Virus record (IMG/VR): IMGVR_UViG_3300036761_000410
Location: 1-33,810 of that record
Length of the DNA stretch: 33,810 nt
Source of the DNA: a virus
Reading direction: 5' to 3' (one strand)
A model generated the notes under the pieces. It worked only from the letters and a program-made list of their open reading frames with translations. It did not search any database and had not been told where the DNA came from. Made by a program: the position numbers and the translations under genes. Positions 33,201 to 33,810 of the stretch are shown here, in pieces (the stretch's first letter is position 1; each line of letters opens with the position of its first letter).

Positions 33201-33810
33201 TTGTTTAATATAACCTAATGACTTCTTATTAAAATTTCTTTGCCATTGCTTATAATAAGCTTCTGCATCCTCATAGGTTACCCCTTCTCCTTCATCATCT
33301 GCAACATCAAATATGTAACTGATTAAGTCATCTACATCAGGTACAACGTGTGCTCTGGAGAAGTGTTCATCAGCTTCTTTTAATACTTTGTCAGTCCACT
33401 CAAAAGAACCAACATTTGAAGTATTCTCATCATCATCTGTATGGTATGCATCATACATGCCAGGTATGTCTTCTGTATATTCCCCTGGTGCGAAATCTTC
33501 ATATGCAAACTTCAATGATGCACCTGCTGGTGTTAATCCTGGACCTGGTGTAGGAAGCTGTGGTCCTTGTGCTTGCGGCTTCTGCTGTGGTTGCCCCTGT
33601 GGGGGTCCTTGCGGTGCCTCTTCCTTCGGTGCTTCAGCTTTCGGTTCTTGAGCTGGTTGACTTGTACCGGCTTGTTCTTGATAAAACTTTAAGCCCTGAT
33701 CTACATTGGTAAACTCTATAGTTACTTTAGCAGTACCTTGTCCGCCTGTCTCATCCATTGTAATATTCTTGGATTTGATACCGGGAGCAATGGGTATATC
33801 CTGTGGTTTA
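30294..33810 (-). CDS. partial giant multidomain protein with HExxH metalloprotease and zinc ribbon
   Basis: The frame is open to the window edge: the 17 codons before the ATG at 33758 read as plausible protein (DIPIAPGIKSKNIT) without a good Shine-Dalgarno sequence, so the true N-terminus probably lies outside. Numbering from that Met: a Pro/Gln-rich linker (32-78); a domain beginning at ASLKFAYED (80); a protease-like segment with WMVHEKVHATLAAAG (HExxH at 330-334) and a downstream EERAY (355-359) that could give the third zinc ligand; ASLKFSQTEED (502); a zinc ribbon C530/C533/C560/C563; an SH3/KOW-like segment (KPGEQIGYHGREGRIV); a helical region; and a Pro/Gly/Gln-rich tail. Module borders carry KKAS, REAS or KQAS. 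It looks like a concatenation of virion or injected domains. Confidence 0.75.
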   Translation of the reverse strand, partial: KPQDIPIAPGIKSKNITMDETGGQGTAKVTIEFTNVDQGLKFYQEQAGTSQPAQEPKAEAPKEEAPQGPPQGQPQQKPQAQGPQLPTPGPGLTPAGASLKFAYEDFAPGEYTEDIPGMYDAYHTDDDENTSNVGSFEWTDKVLKEADEHFSRAHVVPDVDDLISYIFDVADDEGEGVTYEDAEAYYKQWQRNFNKKSLGYIKQAWKQRGHEEDIRRLIKKYLDRSIKYWASYGADSSEDILWNYSWGQAVEIDTLGDYLLNLPPEDKQMAKSILREYAKKRAKEFKQMYEREASLNINKYAVNVQVIPVTSWQRGKIDPTEYDITTDTIRVRGDYDVNNDPAGWMVHEKVHATLAAAGQQNNSGNYPDNPIEERAYKTQFNYLKSLGHTFDDIFQIPTMEHKAVYKNIFAKWWNASSPQGLPTLRTTSEVTASADEIHTTIRVKRVLEEMGVDEEIAAQFATDVKPEWQEYIELPDEAIYEAYQNWKDEVGPRKMTNEDWDQRGEEDTFNREQFGSKKASLKFSQTEEDYDFYNDNYRFNSGEEHECEDCGAPGAKLYNTFGQKLQIGGFSSDLELCDNCHKERFPEHWRYKKKASYIYKPGEQIGYHGREGRIVREDNGGYIVYFTDTNEEQWLDKEELLEQEGLKEPENEFDKVLKLRDRARERRDTDMSKETNFTLWFNKNKNETSYWEGYSNFIKTAAQHKQFKDWMKEKFADVVIEDEPETKDGAAYELPDGSGFMTGTVGSKQASGVALNILPDLFEDKFAMSKIPPELRLLRSNAKQALSKVVEHMQVLGRESTPADFPMEWFYKDQGYVVPDSIGEVRAQLQEIIDYANRATGNNFYGNMKSSFKVISKSGLQGVEIIRELIDGKINKYGYINEKNQFVVLPNYRELRINSQLNRPDTGETVKVIKYVDVSLGSTANMVETLMKKKAGDEADDLAEKEWSDKGEEDWSRKPSEGFIPTNRGMQTPDDIVSDLTFLNYAYNRDRSPEITPERWAKVYGPNTETMEMRYQREKASGKTFTKKDINKAFIKYAIDVSDEIPPMGWDASTPGKPAGAGAPKEPMQGLQDKDKEQEEKKNVIYDSSSDTGPQFQTTINPATKEVTVKFMDSPQKEALDDAMKTQMQSPQLPTLNTTPQNNQGTPGTPGGPGANEEPNQFKNQQVPVSF

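Noticed and set aside
33388-33651. Plus-strand frame with a Gly/Cys/Pro-rich end
   Set aside because: It is a shadow of the Pro/Gln-rich linker of the giant protein on the minus strand; the Gly/Cys pattern comes from reverse-complemented CCA/CAA codons.
1-33810. tRNA genes, integrase, attachment sites, insertion sequences
   Set aside because: I looked for cloverleaf-like arms, recombinase motifs and terminal inverted repeats in the gaps and found none. The gaps are short and filled with small genes, so this is an absence by eye, not by a dedicated search.

Overview
The window looks like part of the structural and packaging region of a large, AT-rich tailed phage (or a prophage or phage-derived contig). 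Every gene I can support reads on the minus strand, so the transcription order runs from position 33810 down to 1. Genes are packed with ATGA or TAATG start-stop overlaps and gaps of a few bases. The anchor is a terminase large subunit gene (3286-5799) whose P-loop is interrupted by an intein. No tRNA, rRNA, CRISPR array, integrase or host housekeeping gene was seen. The host is inferred, not shown: four fibre-like proteins begin with Sec signal peptides that place Gln at the predicted cleavage site, and several end in a GAYE-type C-terminus. Both features are familiar in secreted proteins of Bacteroidota and relatives such as Ignavibacteria.

Layout in transcription order. (1) 33810-26314: a large multidomain protein cut by the window edge, carrying an HExxH metalloprotease motif and a zinc ribbon; then small proteins, a large protein with a Lys/Glu-rich tract, and a 56-residue zinc ribbon. 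(2) 26298-11969: four giant adhesin or tail-fibre-like genes (about 14 kb, over 40% of the window). They combine tail-fibre HxH motifs, YadA-like head repeats, LamG-like, FN3 and carboxypeptidase-regulatory-like domains, and four copies of a right-handed beta-helix domain. (3) 11969-5815: modular proteins, two membrane proteins and a candidate small terminase subunit. (4) 5799-3286: the intein-containing TerL. (5) 3120-1: a cluster of small accessory genes, including a T4 DenV-like pyrimidine-dimer glycosylase and several zinc-binding or membrane miniproteins, preceded by a repeated promoter-like motif.

The most unusual feature is a short peptide tag. Four small or modular proteins start with a variant of NWRxxLSWQVQ (one of them degenerate), and two more carry ILSWQVQ or KLSWK close to the N-terminus. 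The same core (KLSWQ, degenerating to KESW) recurs inside two larger proteins, exactly where one domain ends and the next begins. A related ASLKF[SA] core appears between modules of the large protein at 30294-33810 and at the tail of one LSWQ protein. I propose that these tags mark a set of co-targeted, possibly proteolytically separated proteins, by analogy with the capsid-targeting sequences and prohead-protease sites of T4 internal proteins. This is inference from sequence pattern only.

Four very short genes (43-56 codons) were found by reading the gaps. Several start sites were moved inward, because a coupled start or a Shine-Dalgarno sequence favours an internal codon.
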